From Mallotus nudiflorus (taxonomy: Eukaryota; Streptophyta; Magnoliopsida; Malpighiales; Euphorbiaceae): a stretch of 64,000 bases of DNA. The translations under genes and the position numbers were made by a program. The stretch lies in NCBI GenBank assembly GCA_947683625.1, contig CANTUR010000009.1, positions 7,701,501 through 7,765,500 of the forward strand, in the 5' to 3' direction. Shown one piece after another: positions 23,749 through 35,822 of the stretch. Within the stretch, counting starts at the first letter, position 1, and each line of letters begins with the position of its first letter. The notes below the pieces were generated by a model. It did not search any database. It worked only from the letters and a program-made list of their open reading frames with translations, and was not told where the DNA came from.

Positions 23749-25497
23749 CTAGGCCCAATCAACATCGTATCGTATACCCATGGACCTAGTATGACTCTGA
23801 TGTTTAGACTGTGGAAGAGGCTTAGTCAGTGGATCAGCAACATTATCATTTGTAGGTACTCTGCATATCTTGACGTCTCCTCTCTCAATAATTTCTCGAA
23901 TAAGATGATAACGCCTGAGTATGTGTTTGGATCTCTGATGTGATCTGGGCTCCTTAGCTTGGGCTATAGCTCCATTATTGTCACAATATAAGTTCACTGG
24001 ATCTGATATACTAGGAATAACACCTAGTCCAGTTATGAAATTCTTAATCCAAACAGCTTCCTTAGTTGCTTCTGAGGCAGCTATGTACTTAGCTTCTGTT
24101 GTAGAATCAGCAACAGTGTCTTGCTTGGAACTCCTCCAGCTCACTGCACCTCCATTCAAACAAAACACATATCCTGATTGTGATTGAAAATCATCCTTAT
24201 CAGTTTGGAAGCTGGCATCTGTGTAACCATTTACAACTAGCTCATCTTCCTGACCACCATACAGTAAAAATGCATCCTTAGTTCTTCTCAAGTACCTAAG
24301 GATATTTTTAACTACTGTCCAGTGACTTTCACCTGGGTCTGATTGGTATCTGCTCGTTGTGCTTAAGGCATATGAAACATCAGGTCGAGTACATAACATT
24401 GCATACATGATAGATCCAATAGCAGAAGCATATGGAATCTTACTCATGCGGTCTCGCTCATCTTGTGTCATAGGACACTGAGTCTTGTTGAGACTAATGC
24501 CATGTGACATTGGCAAGAATCCTCTTTTGGAATCTTGCATATTAAACCTGTTCAATACCTTATCAATATAAGTGCTTTGACTTAGGGCAATAAGCCTTTT
24601 AGATCTATCTCTATAAATCTTGATGCCTAATATATAAGCAGCTTCACCTAAGTCTTTCATTGAGAAACAATTCCCTAACCATGATTTAACATTTTGTAAA
24701 ATAAGGATATCATTTCCAATGAGTAGTATGTCATCCATATACAACACTAAAAACACAATAGCACTCCCACTAACTTTCTTGTTTACACAAGGTTCATCAT
24801 CATTTTTAATGAAGCCATATTCTTTGACTACTTCATCAAAACGAAGATTCCAACTTCGAGATGCTTGCTTCAATCCATAAATGGATCTTTGAAGCTTGCA
24901 TACCTTTCTAGAATTCTCAGGACTAACAAAACCCTCTGGCTGTGTCATGTACACATCCTCAAGTAAATTTCCATTAAGAAATGTTGTTTTGACGTCCATT
25001 TGCCATATTTCATAATCATAGTATGTAGCTATGGCAAGGAGAATTCGAATAGATTTTAGCATAGCCACTGGTGAAAAGGTTTTATCATAGTCTATACCAG
25101 GTGTTTGTTTGAAACCTTTTGCAACCAGTCTTGCCTTAAAGGTATGCACATTGCCATCCATGTCGATTTTTTTTTTAAAAACCCATTTGCTCCCAATAGT
25201 TTTTAAACCATCATTTGGATCAATCAAGTTCCATACTTGATTATCATACATGGATTGCATTTCTGATCTCATGGCTTCAAGCCATTTCTCAGAGTCAGGA
25301 CTATTTATGGCCTCTTGATAGGATGTTGGCTCATTTTGATCCACAATTAACACATCATAATCACTAGTTAGGAGAAATCCATATCTAATAGGGATTTGAC
25401 GTGTCCTATCAGACCTCCTTGGGCCTTTTGGTACTTATGAAGGCTCAACAACTTCTTGTTGATTCAGCTGCGGTTCCATATCAGGTACAATGCTATT
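23749..25497 (-). pseudogene. Copia reverse transcriptase and RNase H
   Basis: The open frame of 534 codons (25353-23749) holds nearly the whole RT-RNase H. RT: FKARLVAKGFKQTPGIDY, first catalytic Asp at residue 120 (QMDVKTTFLNG, with the usual Ala as Thr), and YMDD at 205-208. RNase H: Asp379 in GYTDASF, Glu420 in STTEAKY, Asp458 in YCDNNGA, and NVADPLTKPL near the end. The C-terminus HTRSMGIRYDVDW is complete. Upstream in the same frame, 25353-25497 encodes the integrase-RT linker, interrupted by stops at about 25438 and 25498. The RT domain itself is intact; the enzyme would copy element RNA inside virus-like particles. Confidence 0.95.
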
Positions 25498-26345
25498 TTA
25501 TGGGCCTTGAATTTCTTCAAGTTGCACTATGCTCCCACTGGTTCCTTTGGAAATAAACTCTTTTTCCAAAAATACACCATTCCGAGACACAAACACTTTG
25601 TTCTCAGACACATTATAGAAGTAATATCCTTTAGTTTCTTTAGGATATCCAACAAAAAGGCATTTTTTAGATTTGGGTGCTAGTTTATCTGAGATTTGAC
25701 ATTTCACAAAAGCATCATGCCCCAAATCTTAAGAAAAGACAAACTGGGAGTTTTTCCAGTCCATTTCTCATATGGTGTCTTTTCCACTGCCTTTGATGGA
25801 ACTCTATTCAAAATGAATGCAACAGTTTCTAAAGCATATCCCCAAAAAGAGATTGGAAGATCAGATTGAATCATCATAGATCGAACCATATCCAATAGAG
25901 TTTGATTTCTATGTTCAGACACACCATTCCATTGTGGTGTACCTGGAGGAGTCAATTGTGAAACAATCCCACAATCTCTAAGATGATCTGTAAATTCTTG
26001 GTTTAAATATTCAGCACCTCGATCAGATCTTAGTGTTTTAATATTTTTACCAAGTTGATTTTGTACTTCATTCTTGAAAATTTTGAAATTTTCAAAAGAT
26101 TCAGATTTATGTTTCATTATATAGAGATAACCATATCTACTAAAATCATCTGTGAAAGTTATGAAGTATTGAAAACCTCCTCTAGCAGTTGAGCTTAATG
26201 GTCCACATACATCAGAATGTGTTAGGCCCAATAAGTCATTAGCCCTCTCACTTTGTCCAGTAAAAGGTGTTGTAGTCATTTTTCTAAGTAAACAAGATTC
26301 ACATGTATCAAATGATTCATAATCAAATGAATTTAAAAGCCCATT
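25498..26345 (-). pseudogene. Copia integrase
   Basis: Integrase region between the nonsense codon that ends gag-protease and the linker. The zinc domain spans both sides of that stop: LWHCHLGHI lies upstream, and CESC follows at about 26300. The core (26279-25704) has the catalytic triad Asp (HSDVCGP), Asp (RSDRGAEY) and Glu (NGVSEHRNQ), with 35 residues between the last two, the expected D,D35E. VSEHRNQ replaces the common VSERRNR. A frameshift follows LKIWG at about 25719, and the frame continues at 25725-25498 (DAFVKCQISDKLAPKSKKC). The enzyme would insert the cDNA. Confidence 0.93.
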
Positions 26346-27722
26346 TTAGTGTAGCTTTGAAATGCGTTTCTCATTTATATGGCCTAAATGACAATGCCAG
26401 AGGTAGGTCAAGTTTAAATCATTAGATTTAGACTTCTTTGTATCAACGTTATAGATTGGCATTTCATTAGTGTCTTCGGCATCTAAAACATAAAGTCCCC
26501 TAGTGCATGGAGCATATCCATAGAAAATGTTATCCTGATAAATACTGCATTTATTATTCTTAATAATAAATTCAAATCCTTTCTTGTCCAAACAAGAAAC
26601 AGAAATAATATTCCTACACAAAGTAGGTACATAATAACAACTTTCTAAAGATAAAATAAGTCCACTAGGCAAAGGTAACTCATAAGTTCCTACAGCTAAA
26701 GCAGCAACTCTTGCTCTATTGCCAACTCGTAAGTACACTTCGCCTCTTGCCAATGATCTACTCCTTTTTAGACCCTGCACATTTGTACAAATGTGAGATC
26801 CTGATCCAGTATCTAATACCCAAGAATCAGAAGCAAAAGCAGATAAATTTAATTCTATAACATGAATACCTGAAGAGGTAGTCTCACCACCCTTTTTCTT
26901 CTTCAGATCATCCAAATAGAGCCTACAATTTCTTTTCCAATGGCCTGGCTCATTACAGAAAAAACAGATTCCTTCCTTTGCTTTGGGTTCAGCTTTGGAT
27001 TTGGGCTTGGGCTTTGGCTTGGGCTTCTGAAAGCCTTTAAAGACCTTGCCCTTTCCCTTTCCAACCCTTTTCATCCCCTTTCCCTTATTGACCATGAGAA
27101 CATCCTTAGTGTTACTCTTGATGTTCTTTTCAGCAGTTTTCAGCATCCCATGCAACTCTGAAATAGTCTTCTCCATACTATGCATATTGAAATTCATAAT
27201 GAAGCTATCATAAGCTTCAGGCAAAGATTGGAGAATAATATCCACAGCCAGTTCTTGTTCAATATTGAGACCAAGCTTGTCCAAGTGATCAAGATGACCC
27301 TTCATCTTGAGAACATGAGGACTGACAGAACCACCAATAGTCAGCTTACAGGAAAGCAATGCCCTGATGGTATTGAACCTTTCAATTCTGGCTTTCTCTT
27401 GGAACATTTCCTTGAGATGACCTGTCATAGTATAAGCCTCCATTTCCATCAGTTGCTTTTGCAGCTCAGATTCCATACATCCAAGCATGACACAAGTGAC
27501 ATCAGTAGAATCATTTAGATGCTTGGTATAAGCATCCCTTTGTGCTCTAGGAGCATTGGCAACTGGTTCCTTAGGGATGGGTTGATCAAGGATGTATTCC
27601 TTTCTCTCATGCCTAAGAACAATTCTTTGGTTTCTGTACCAGTCAAGAAAATTAGTCCCATTGAGCTTATCCTTCTCAAGGATCGATTGCAGTGACATGG
27701 TAGGTGTAGTGTTTGAAGTCAT
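26346..27722 (-). pseudogene. Copia gag and protease
   Basis: 458-codon frame starting at MTSNTTPTMSLQSILEKDKL, a normal copia Gag start. The UBN2-type capsid region spans residues 15-200 (LNGTNFLDWYRNQRIVLRHE, then the LQSLPEAYDSFI helix). A Lys/Pro-rich run (KPKPKPKPKSK) at 233-243 precedes one zinc knuckle, CFFCNEPGHWKRNC (253-266, C-x2-C-x4-H-x4-C). The protease active site WVLDTGSGSH is at 301-310. The frame ends in the GAG-pre-integrase domain (LWHCHLGHINEKRISKLH), where the expected Lys codon is a TAA. The reading frame continues unchanged after this stop, so it is a single point lesion. Confidence 0.95.
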
Positions 27723-29702
27723 TATCTACAACAAATATATGCAAAGTCCATTCAGTATTTTATTAAATATGTATAAGGCATAATAAAAACTGCCACTAAA
27801 TTTACTCAAATCAATAACCCTCTAAGTTAATTTTAGAAATTTTAGTGGGCCAAGATCCATATTTCACCATACTCTAAGTGAGCTTTGGCTCATGACCTAA
27901 AATATGGTTATTTAGGTAGATAACTCTTATAAATTACATCTCATGTAACTCTTGGATGGTATGGGATTTGACATCACATGTCATGGGTAAAAATCCCATC
28001 TAATGCCCTAGGTCCAAAACCATTTTGATAACCTAGTTAAGTCAAACCATATCAAATGTTTGGATAGCACCATTATCCAACTTGCCTTCCCCAGATAAAT
28101 TTATACACCCTGCTTTGGCAGGCTCATATATAATAATCTAAGGCTGGAAAAGTGTTGAACTTATGGAAGGCATTATAATGACTTAATATTAAATGAGGGT
28201 TCATCTTTATTTAATCGTATTCAGTTATTGTTATGTTGTATTGCATGGCATCATATGGCATCACATACATGGCATCACATGGCATTGCATACATAACAAT
28301 AAATAAATAAATGTGACATAGCATGGGCAAATCTAAGTTGATCTTCATAAGCCAATATGAAGATCAATGGTCAAACCTAGGTAATATTACAATTACAAAT
28401 TGAGCCTCCATCTTGGATCTCCAACTTCTACCATGGATCTCCCTTTTTGGTTCCCACCTTGGATCTCCATCCTGGGCCTCCAACTTGAATTGCACCTTGG
28501 GTCTTGATTTACAAAAATTGTTGTAATTTATTCTACACTTTTCTAACAAAATAAATACAATAAAGCAAAAATGACTCGCAGGCCGTATTTAAATTACAAC
28601 CCATAAAAATAAAATCCAATCACATTGGTCTGAGGGCCATGCTATGCATTCCAAGGGGCATCACCCCTGGTGGGGTTCGGGGGCAGCACCCCAGGTGGCG
28701 GTCCCGCTGGCCAGTCAGCGGGTCCAACAGTAAACACTTTACCTTAGCTCTTCGGTGAGTTGCCTTTCAAATTTCTAAACATTAATGAATTTTTGTAATC
28801 AAATTACTATAAAATCAATTTGTTCTAAATAGACAAAAACGCTTAATTAAAACAGCCACCTTAAAACCCTTATTTGCATCAAGAAAGCAATTAACCAATT
28901 TTCGTAATCATATTACTAAATCAGTTTGTTGCTTAAAAACATCACTTTTTGTAAACATTTTACAGTCTGAAAAATCTGTTCAAAACATATCAAAATTTTT
29001 TTTTTTATTAAAACAGACACATCCATTAAGAAAACCCTAATTTGTGTAATCAAAATTACAGCTTGAACGAATCTATAGAAACCATATACATTCTGCATAA
29101 TATGTTTAACATTTAAACAGATTTCCCTTAACACATAATCTGCATAATCACAAAATTTCTGTTTCAGATTTAATTAAAAATGATTTTCCTAATCAAATAG
29201 AAAACGTTTTTCTAATTAAAATAGGAAACAAATAAGCTGCTTCAATTAATCATATTAATCAAAACATAATACATAACAGATTTAAATCCTTAAGTGATTA
29301 GGTTTTTAAAAACAGAATTTATGCTTCAGATTTAATTAAAAACGATTTTCCTAATCAAATAGAAAACGTTTTTCTAATTAAAATAGGAAACAAATATGCT
29401 GCTTCAATTAATCATATTAATCAAAACATTATTCTTAATTTGTTTTTCATAAAAACATCATACAAAATTCGTTTTTCATGAAACAGCATTCTTAATTCAT
29501 AAAATCAAAAACTACTTTTAGTTTAATCACATTAAACCATTACAAACATTAATCAAATTAATGTTTAATTCCGTTTTCAAATAGATTACCTAGAATTGTC
29601 ACAAAACAAATCAATTTGATAATTTTGAAACCCTTTTCAAAATGAATCTTAAACCCTAACATATATCACATATACACAGAATCAATTAATCGAATTACAA
29701 GT
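27723..29702 (-). other. Copia leader (5' untranslated region)
   Basis: About 2 kb between PBS and gag with no gene seen. It contains a run of GGATCTCC-type repeats (28395-28500), a short GC-rich patch with inverted GGGGTGCTGCC-like arms (28655-28725), and a direct duplication. A block of about 107 bp at 29155-29270 recurs at 29328-29430. Confidence 0.7.
29155..29430. repeat. Direct duplication in copia leader
   Basis: The block beginning TTCAGATTTAATTAAAAA and containing GATTTTCCTAATCAAATAG and TAGGAAACAAATA occurs twice, offset by about 173 bp, with only one or two changes. Confidence 0.85.
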
Positions 29703-29715
29703 GGCTCTGATACCA
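29703..29715 (-). other. Copia primer-binding site (initiator Met tRNA)
   Basis: Minus strand TGGTATCAGAGCC, one base after the LTR end. It is an exact match to the common plant PBS pairing with the 3' end of initiator tRNA-Met. Confidence 0.95.
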
Positions 29716-29716
29716 C

Positions 29717-31250
29717 TGTTGGGGTCCGTGATGAAAACGCAGCGAAAAAATTAAAATTTTATCACGTTCCTAAGCCAGGATCCATGTAATTCGACTAATA
29801 GATTAAATCTAGGGTTTTTAATAATCTTACCAAAACGCAGAAGAGGCAAGATTCTTTAGAAGGATGAGAGGAGGTTCACACCGGTGACACCTTACCTCGA
29901 GCTTTTTGGCTTGGTTGTTCGGATCAAGACATCTCCAAAAGGATGCGTCCTCTATAGGTATCCACATGAACAGTCCTTCACAAAACGAATTTGAGTGTGT
30001 GTGCTAGCAACCTCTTGACTGTCTCACAAATCAAGAACAAAAGGAAAAAACTCTATCTTTGTTTTCTAAGAGGAAAGAAAATGAATTTGGAGGCAAAAAC
30101 AAGTGTGTGAAACCCTAAAGAATATAACATATTTATAGACTCCAAGTTAGGGTTTCACTTACCAATAACCTTTTGGTAATTTTCCATTTATTATATTCTG
30201 ATTTTTTTTAAAAACAAATCAAAAATAATATCTTATTTATTTATTTAAAATAACATTTATCTTAAATAAATAAACAAATAAATAAAACACTTTAATTATT
30301 TATTTTCACAGAGTTTATTTTGGGCTTATTAAACCCATATCCGTTTTGGGCTTGTTCTAAGTGACCCTGTAGGTTCACATAACATTGGCAGTGGGCCTAA
30401 ATCTCTATTTAGGCCTACAAGTCATAAGTGGCCTTTAGCAAGACATTATGACTACCCAAGTCATGTGAAGTCAATAATCCGACATAACCTAATTACAATG
30501 AATTTTATTGTCCCTTTATCACATGATATCTTAATTGAACATAAGGCATAGAATGTCATGCTTATATAGTTCAATATTATGACTTGATTCCAAGTAGACT
30601 GAAAATGATAACTCTTTATCAATTCATTTCAGCATGGCCATGCATTTTCATTCAGCCTATCTCATCAAGGGGCCTTTAGATATCTTTCTCATATTAATGA
30701 GGGATAAATTCCTTCTAAATCACTCACATTCCTCACATAACTAATTGTATATCCAACAACATTCTTTTAATCATCTGGTTAAAGACAATGTTAGAATGTG
30801 TCAAAACATAAAATAGCTATGTAGAAATCCATGATGATTTCAAGGTCAAAGGACCGAAATAAAATTACTGTGATAAGAAATACTTATGACAATAATCTAT
30901 GTAGTATTCTCATAGTGGGTCAATCCAGTACATGATCTCTCATTATGTACCTATGAGTTGACTTAATATCTCATATTTATGATTAGTAAAACATAACCAT
31001 CAGTCAACATCATACTAGCCTTAATACTTTAATATTCATATAATGAATAAATGGCTAGGGATAATTAGAATAGAACTCTTATTTTAATCTAAGGGTTTTA
31101 CTATCAAGTCACATACTTGATGGCCTTAGTAAGAATTAACCATTCATGTAATTATCATAAAATCAAATGATAATATAATACCTCTTTATTAATAAAATAA
31201 GAAAGTCAATACATAATCACAAATGATTGACCTAGTGCATATCACTAACA
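29717..31250 (-). repeat. Copia 5' LTR
   Basis: Partner of 22262-23734 with the same termini (TGTTGGGGTCC and CACTAACA on the plus strand). It retains the 64-bp segment at 30157-30220. The promoter should lie here on the minus strand, but I cannot place a TATA box with confidence in such AT-rich sequence. Confidence 0.95.
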
Positions 31251-31255
31251 CTTCC

Positions 31256-31340
31256 ATGAGCAATGAACTTCATAGGCAACAAGAGAAGTACACTAATGCA
31301 AATACATAGATAAAAAACTTAACACTCTTAGCATTATGTG
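31256..31340 (+). pseudogene. Copia gag start, split by the younger copia (right part)
   Basis: Continues the frame interrupted at 22261 with MSNELHRQQEKYTNAN, a stop, then IKNLTLLALCG. This is the end of the first Gag helix region. It is cut near 31340, where Athila LTR sequence begins. Confidence 0.7.
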
Positions 31341-32741
31341 GATTCTCACCTCACAAAACTCTAATCAATGGATCCATAACAAACTTAAGCTCTAAAGGTA
31401 AAAATGCAATATTAACTCTTAATCGGTATCTTTACTCAAATTAAGATTTAATAGTTTTTATTCTGGATCCCAAAGTGTAAATCTCCTCTCGGTCTCGATA
31501 CTCTTAGTGTGGAATGACTCAATATAAATATTATAATCGTAAGTATAAATCACCTCTTAGTCTCAATATACTAGCTTAGATAATTGAATCATTCATGAAG
31601 TATAAAAATAAAAACCATAAACATGACATTAATTGAGAATATATTTAAAATGAAATGTGGGTTCAATACATCTCTAGGTTACTCAGATTACTCTAGTACA
31701 AAATGAAATTAAGCTACTATGTTTATACAAAGAACAATAAAATAATAAATAGATACAACTAGCATAATAAAAATATATGATATGAAAATAGTGAACTCCT
31801 TAATTCTTATCAATGTAGCTCCCAGTTGCTGATCTTTTTGCTATCTACTTATACTCTGATGCTGATGAATGAGCTTTACTCCCTATGTCTATGTACCTTT
31901 CTCTCTATTTTTCTTCATCTATTATTTTATGCTCTAGTCCCCTGTTAGCTACTCTGTGAGTTTAAGATGCCCTTATACCCTTACAATTAGGGTTGCACAT
32001 GGTGCATCCTACAACTAGAATTTCCTTAAATGTCTAAGCATGGCTGTGCAAAGCCAAAATATGGCTTGCATAGTTATGCACATATACATGAGGTTCATAT
32101 GTATAGCCATGCATTATTTCTTAGCCAATATGGCATGGCCATGTTAGTGAGGGCATGCTTCTCCCTTTGAATTTGGCACGGCTGCACTATGGCTTACATG
32201 GTCGTGCTTCTTTTCCTTAGTAAATTAGCATAGCCTTGTTGAGCCTTGCACGATTGTGCCTCTTGTCCGTTTGAATTTGGCATGGCCGCGCCATGGCTTA
32301 CATGGTTGTGCTTGTTTTCCTTTGTAAATTGGCATAGTCATGTTGAGCCTTGCACGGTCATGCTGTAATTCTCCTGTAAAATGGCAAGACTATGTATGGC
32401 ACTATATGGCCGTGCATGATTAATGTACACTCGTGCTCCTTTCTTTGACTTTCTTCATGTTGACTCTTTTGAGTAGTTGTGATGCATTGCATGCCTGATA
32501 TTTTAATTAATATAGCTAAAATAAAAACTCAGTAAGAAGAATACACAAATAAGAAAGAAAATAAAAAACTCCTATTTATTTAATTAATGCATGATTATGT
32601 CTATATTTTATTTAAATGTCCTAATATTTTCTAAATGCTAAATCTATTAATCATTTTGCAAAAAATGGGGATTAATGCACTTAAAATGAAATATTATTAA
32701 ATTAAAAAAGTCTAATTTTTAATAATAAAATGTCATTATCA
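31341..32741 (-). repeat. Truncated Athila LTR
   Basis: Collinear with 2836-4227 and ends exactly at the LTR edge (TCATTATCA). The first 350 bp are absent. It has its own palindrome cluster at 32035-32425. The clean edge at 32741 suggests an Athila copy integrated into the gypsy family 2 fragment to the right. No PPT or internal Athila sequence follows. Confidence 0.8.
32035..32425. repeat. GCACGGCCGTGC-type palindrome cluster, truncated LTR
   Basis: Roughly twelve units, such as GCATGGCTGTGC, GGCACGGCTGCAC and GCACGGTCATGC, at the same LTR position as 3495-3940. Confidence 0.75.
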
Positions 32742-34690
32742 ATATTCTTAGGATTACCATATGTGCCAATGTATAATGAATCTAATTGAATAGAATTAAT
32801 ATTTAACATGGACATATAATCAATATTAAAATGCACAGAACCATTAGGATGGATATCATAAAAGTAAGCCAAAACAAAATTCATATTATTAACAACAAGA
32901 AAAATGGAGTTTTCATCATCATAAAGGTTGGACGTTATTGCATCATTTTCCTCATAAAAGACATCAGTGAAGCTATTGCTAATAATTGTAGCTAAATCTT
33001 GGGGTGGCTCCTCTTTAGGTGGCAGATATAACAACTCCTTAGTAGCAGTATCACCCATCCTCTTTGCTATCTACTTCATTACTTTTCCTTTATTATCTTC
33101 TACCAAGTTCTTTATAATCTACTCTTTGAAGATCTTGAACCCATGAATGTCTTTTCTAGCAACATTGATGGATTCCTTGGCACCTAAATAGTACTTGCCC
33201 TCTATTTACTTGATAAAATTCTTACTCATCAGCCCAATTCTGCCCAAGGGCTTATTTCTCTAGGCCTTTCCCTTCTTCTTTCCTCTTTTGCTATCAGATT
33301 GAATCTCGATGCACCCTAATCCTTTATTATCACCTTGACTTATGAATTCTAGGGGTTTAGGGTATCCTTGCTCATTCATTCCATGCCCCTGTCTAGGTTA
33401 ATAATTCATACTCTCCATCATCCTCATAACTCTCAAATCAGTCTTAGTTCCATCAAATATTATAGCAACTTGGAAACCAGGAGGAACACATAGTTGTTTA
33501 TGTTTATCCTATATGGCTACCACAACTGCACTTGTTTTAGCTTCTATACTCATAACCTCTCCTTTATGAAGGAATTTAATCTTCTGGTGCATAGTTGAGG
33601 GTACCCCTCTTAGAGCATGGAACCATGCCCTTCCCTAAAGTAAGCATATATGATAGGGATGTCTAGTACAATGAACTCAATAGTTGACTCTACAGGTTCT
33701 ATTTTGACCAAAGCTTAGAATGTACCCTCCATATTCTGGGTGTTATCATCATAGGCTCTAATTATCAAATTTGAACCTTTGAAATCATTAGCTCTTAATC
33801 CTAGATTAGACAGGATTTAGGGGATAGACGTTAATAGCATAACTAACATCTACCATTGCAAAATTAGTTCTCTTCCTCCTTACTTCTACTAGGATAAACA
33901 ATTCCTTACTATGATTTTTACCTTCCAAAGGAAAATAATTATTAGAGAATGTTATCAAGCCATGCTTCTTTTTCGTAACCTTTACTACTATAGCATTAGG
34001 TGTAGCTACTATTTTGATACTCATATTTGACAGAGCTTTGACAAGAGCTCTTCGGTGCCTGCCTGAATGCATCAATAACTACTAAATGCCCACATTCATC
34101 TTAGCTTTCTTTAGCTGCTCTAAGAGCATATCTTCTTTTGCTCTTTCTCTACTTTTACATCCTCTATCTCTTCTGTTTATGTAACTCTATCAATCTTCTT
34201 TTCTGTTGCCTTATAATTCTTTCCATAAATAGTGACATGCTTTAAATTAGAATTATCACTCCATACGTCAAGACCATTATTGCTCTCTTCATCAGAGTCA
34301 TACCAGATGTCAATAACCCTCATAATTCAATCCCTCTTCCTTTTTTCCACACTTCCATTATGCAAGTTTCTTTCCATTTCAACTTATCCATGTTAAGTTT
34401 GCCTAAATGTTGCATCGATAGCTCTTCAACTCCTTCTTGAGACTTTATAGGAATTAAAGATTCATTGTCATCATCTTCAAACTCTTCACCCTATCTTGAG
34501 GGCACAACTGATTTAAAGGGAATATCAGTAGAGGGTGGCTTTGAATATAACACCTTAAAGTCAAATTTGCTTGAGGGTTACCCCAATAAATTCTTAACTC
34601 TTATTTATAGTTGCTTAGGAGTTTTAGATTCTTTCTCTTCGTCCATTGGCTTATTATCAAACTCATCATCCCATCCTTAGGGCATATGTT
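32742..34690 (-). pseudogene. Gypsy family 2 protease/G-patch fragment
   Basis: Matches 58900-60850. From right to left: the gag-protease linker (34680-34090), then MHSGRHRRALVKALSNMSIK (34075 onward), where the active-site region reads VDVSYAINVYPL instead of VDGGSPINVCPL. Next comes a decayed flap, and a G-patch-like stretch at 33400-33280 (QGHGMNEQGYP, NKGLGCIE). A Lys-rich tail follows, with RMGDTATKELLYLPPKEEP (32990-33058) and a 100-residue end with HPNGSVHFNIDYMS. The last dozen codons of the open frame already lie in the Athila LTR. The protease Gly-Gly loop is lost, so it is inactive. Confidence 0.8.
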
Positions 34691-35803
34691 AATTGCATTT
34701 TCTTAGTAAAAATTAGGTTCATTTTGAATATGATTAAATTAATGTTAGTTTATTTAAAGTAAAATAGGTACATAATTCATAATTCATATAAATTAAGGAT
34801 TTTATATTTTAAGTAAAATAAATACATAATTTATAATTCACAATTCATATAGATAGAGGTGATAGTCTAATCAATATTACCAAAATATTAATTATACGAC
34901 TATGAACAATTTATGGCATATGTACTAAATAAATTTGTAACTCATATTATCAACTATTGATAATAAATTTATTTCATATAATACTAAGACATAAATACTC
35001 AAATAGACAAACACTTTATTTAAGCGAATATTTTATTACCATAGGGATAATTTACATTGTCATTTTATATTATAAGAATGGCACCATGGTATATTTATAC
35101 TAATAGAAATGCAGAAAGGTTTTATTTTTACAATTTATAATTTAAACAAAAGCAAGTGAACATCTATTTACACGCAACATAAAAATAATGAATAATGCAT
35201 GAACACTTCCACCCTTATTGATCCTACAAATGCATTCAATGGAGAGTTTCTTGCCCTAGGATTTTTTTGCCTCAGTTTTAATAATCAATGGAGGATAATA
35301 AAATTGTTATATGCAAGTATAAACTCTCAAAATGATAGAAACAAGTAGTAATCCTTTTGAATAAAACAAAATCCACTATAATGGGCCATAGTAGGCATAA
35401 AAGGTCCACTTTGACTTAGTCCATTTGCAATGGTCCTAGGTTTTATACCAATGACTACTATATGGCATCAAACACATGCATTTGGGAAAAACATGAAGGA
35501 AATTAGTAAGTAATTACATGAGCAGAGTATTAGGTAAAAAGGCTTTCTCTCCTATAGTAATATACATCAATTATGTCTTCTCACTTAAGGGTCCTTATGA
35601 CATAGATAAGTACGTGCCATGAGTGATATTAGCCAAATACTTCACCACCAGGTTTGAGTGAAAACGCAAAAAGCGAAGCAATGACTACCATCGGGTTATT
35701 TTAGGATTGAGTGCTCAATGTATGAAAAGGTGTTATGAATGCAAAAGAAATAAGAAAATAATTAAAAATGATAAATCATAAAATATCAGAATCAGTTTCT
35801 CTA
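34691..35803 (-). other. Gypsy family 2 leader, gag deleted
   Basis: No coding signal. Around 35230-35260 (ATTCAATGGAGAGTTTCTTG then CCTAGGATTTTT) it matches the family leader at 62785-62830, while the whole gag expected between leader and protease is missing. The element therefore carries a large internal deletion. Confidence 0.55.
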
Positions 35804-35821
35804 TCCTTAGTGGAGTCGCCA
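35804..35821 (-). other. Gypsy family 2 primer-binding site
   Basis: Minus strand TGGCGACTCCACTAAGGA, one base inside the LTR. This is close to TGGCGACTCCACTGGGGA, a PBS seen in plant Tat/Ogre-like gypsy elements. I do not assign the tRNA firmly. The decayed equivalent of the plus-strand copy is at 43768-43785. Confidence 0.75.
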
Positions 35822-35822
35822 C

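Larger units (their letters stand above)
22262..31250 (-). mobile_element. Ty1/copia retrotransposon, nearly complete
   Basis: An 8,989-bp minus-strand element with LTRs of 1,473 and 1,534 bp, perfect 5-bp TSDs, a PBS for initiator tRNA-Met, a PPT and one polyprotein region in copia order: gag, protease, integrase, RT, RNase H. The LTRs are very similar, so insertion is fairly recent. It disrupts the gag of an older plus-strand copia. Three premature stops and one frameshift break the polyprotein; all active-site motifs I looked for are still present. It has no env-like frame. Confidence 0.97.

Noticed and set aside
28655..28725. GC-rich patch as a possible host exon
   Set aside because: It is only about 70 bp, made of inverted G/C runs, and lies in the leader of the copia element. 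No frame or splice context supports an exon.
32702..32745. C-terminal end of the 118-codon frame as a conserved protein terminus
   Set aside because: The last dozen codons lie in the Athila LTR, so this end is an accident of insertion.
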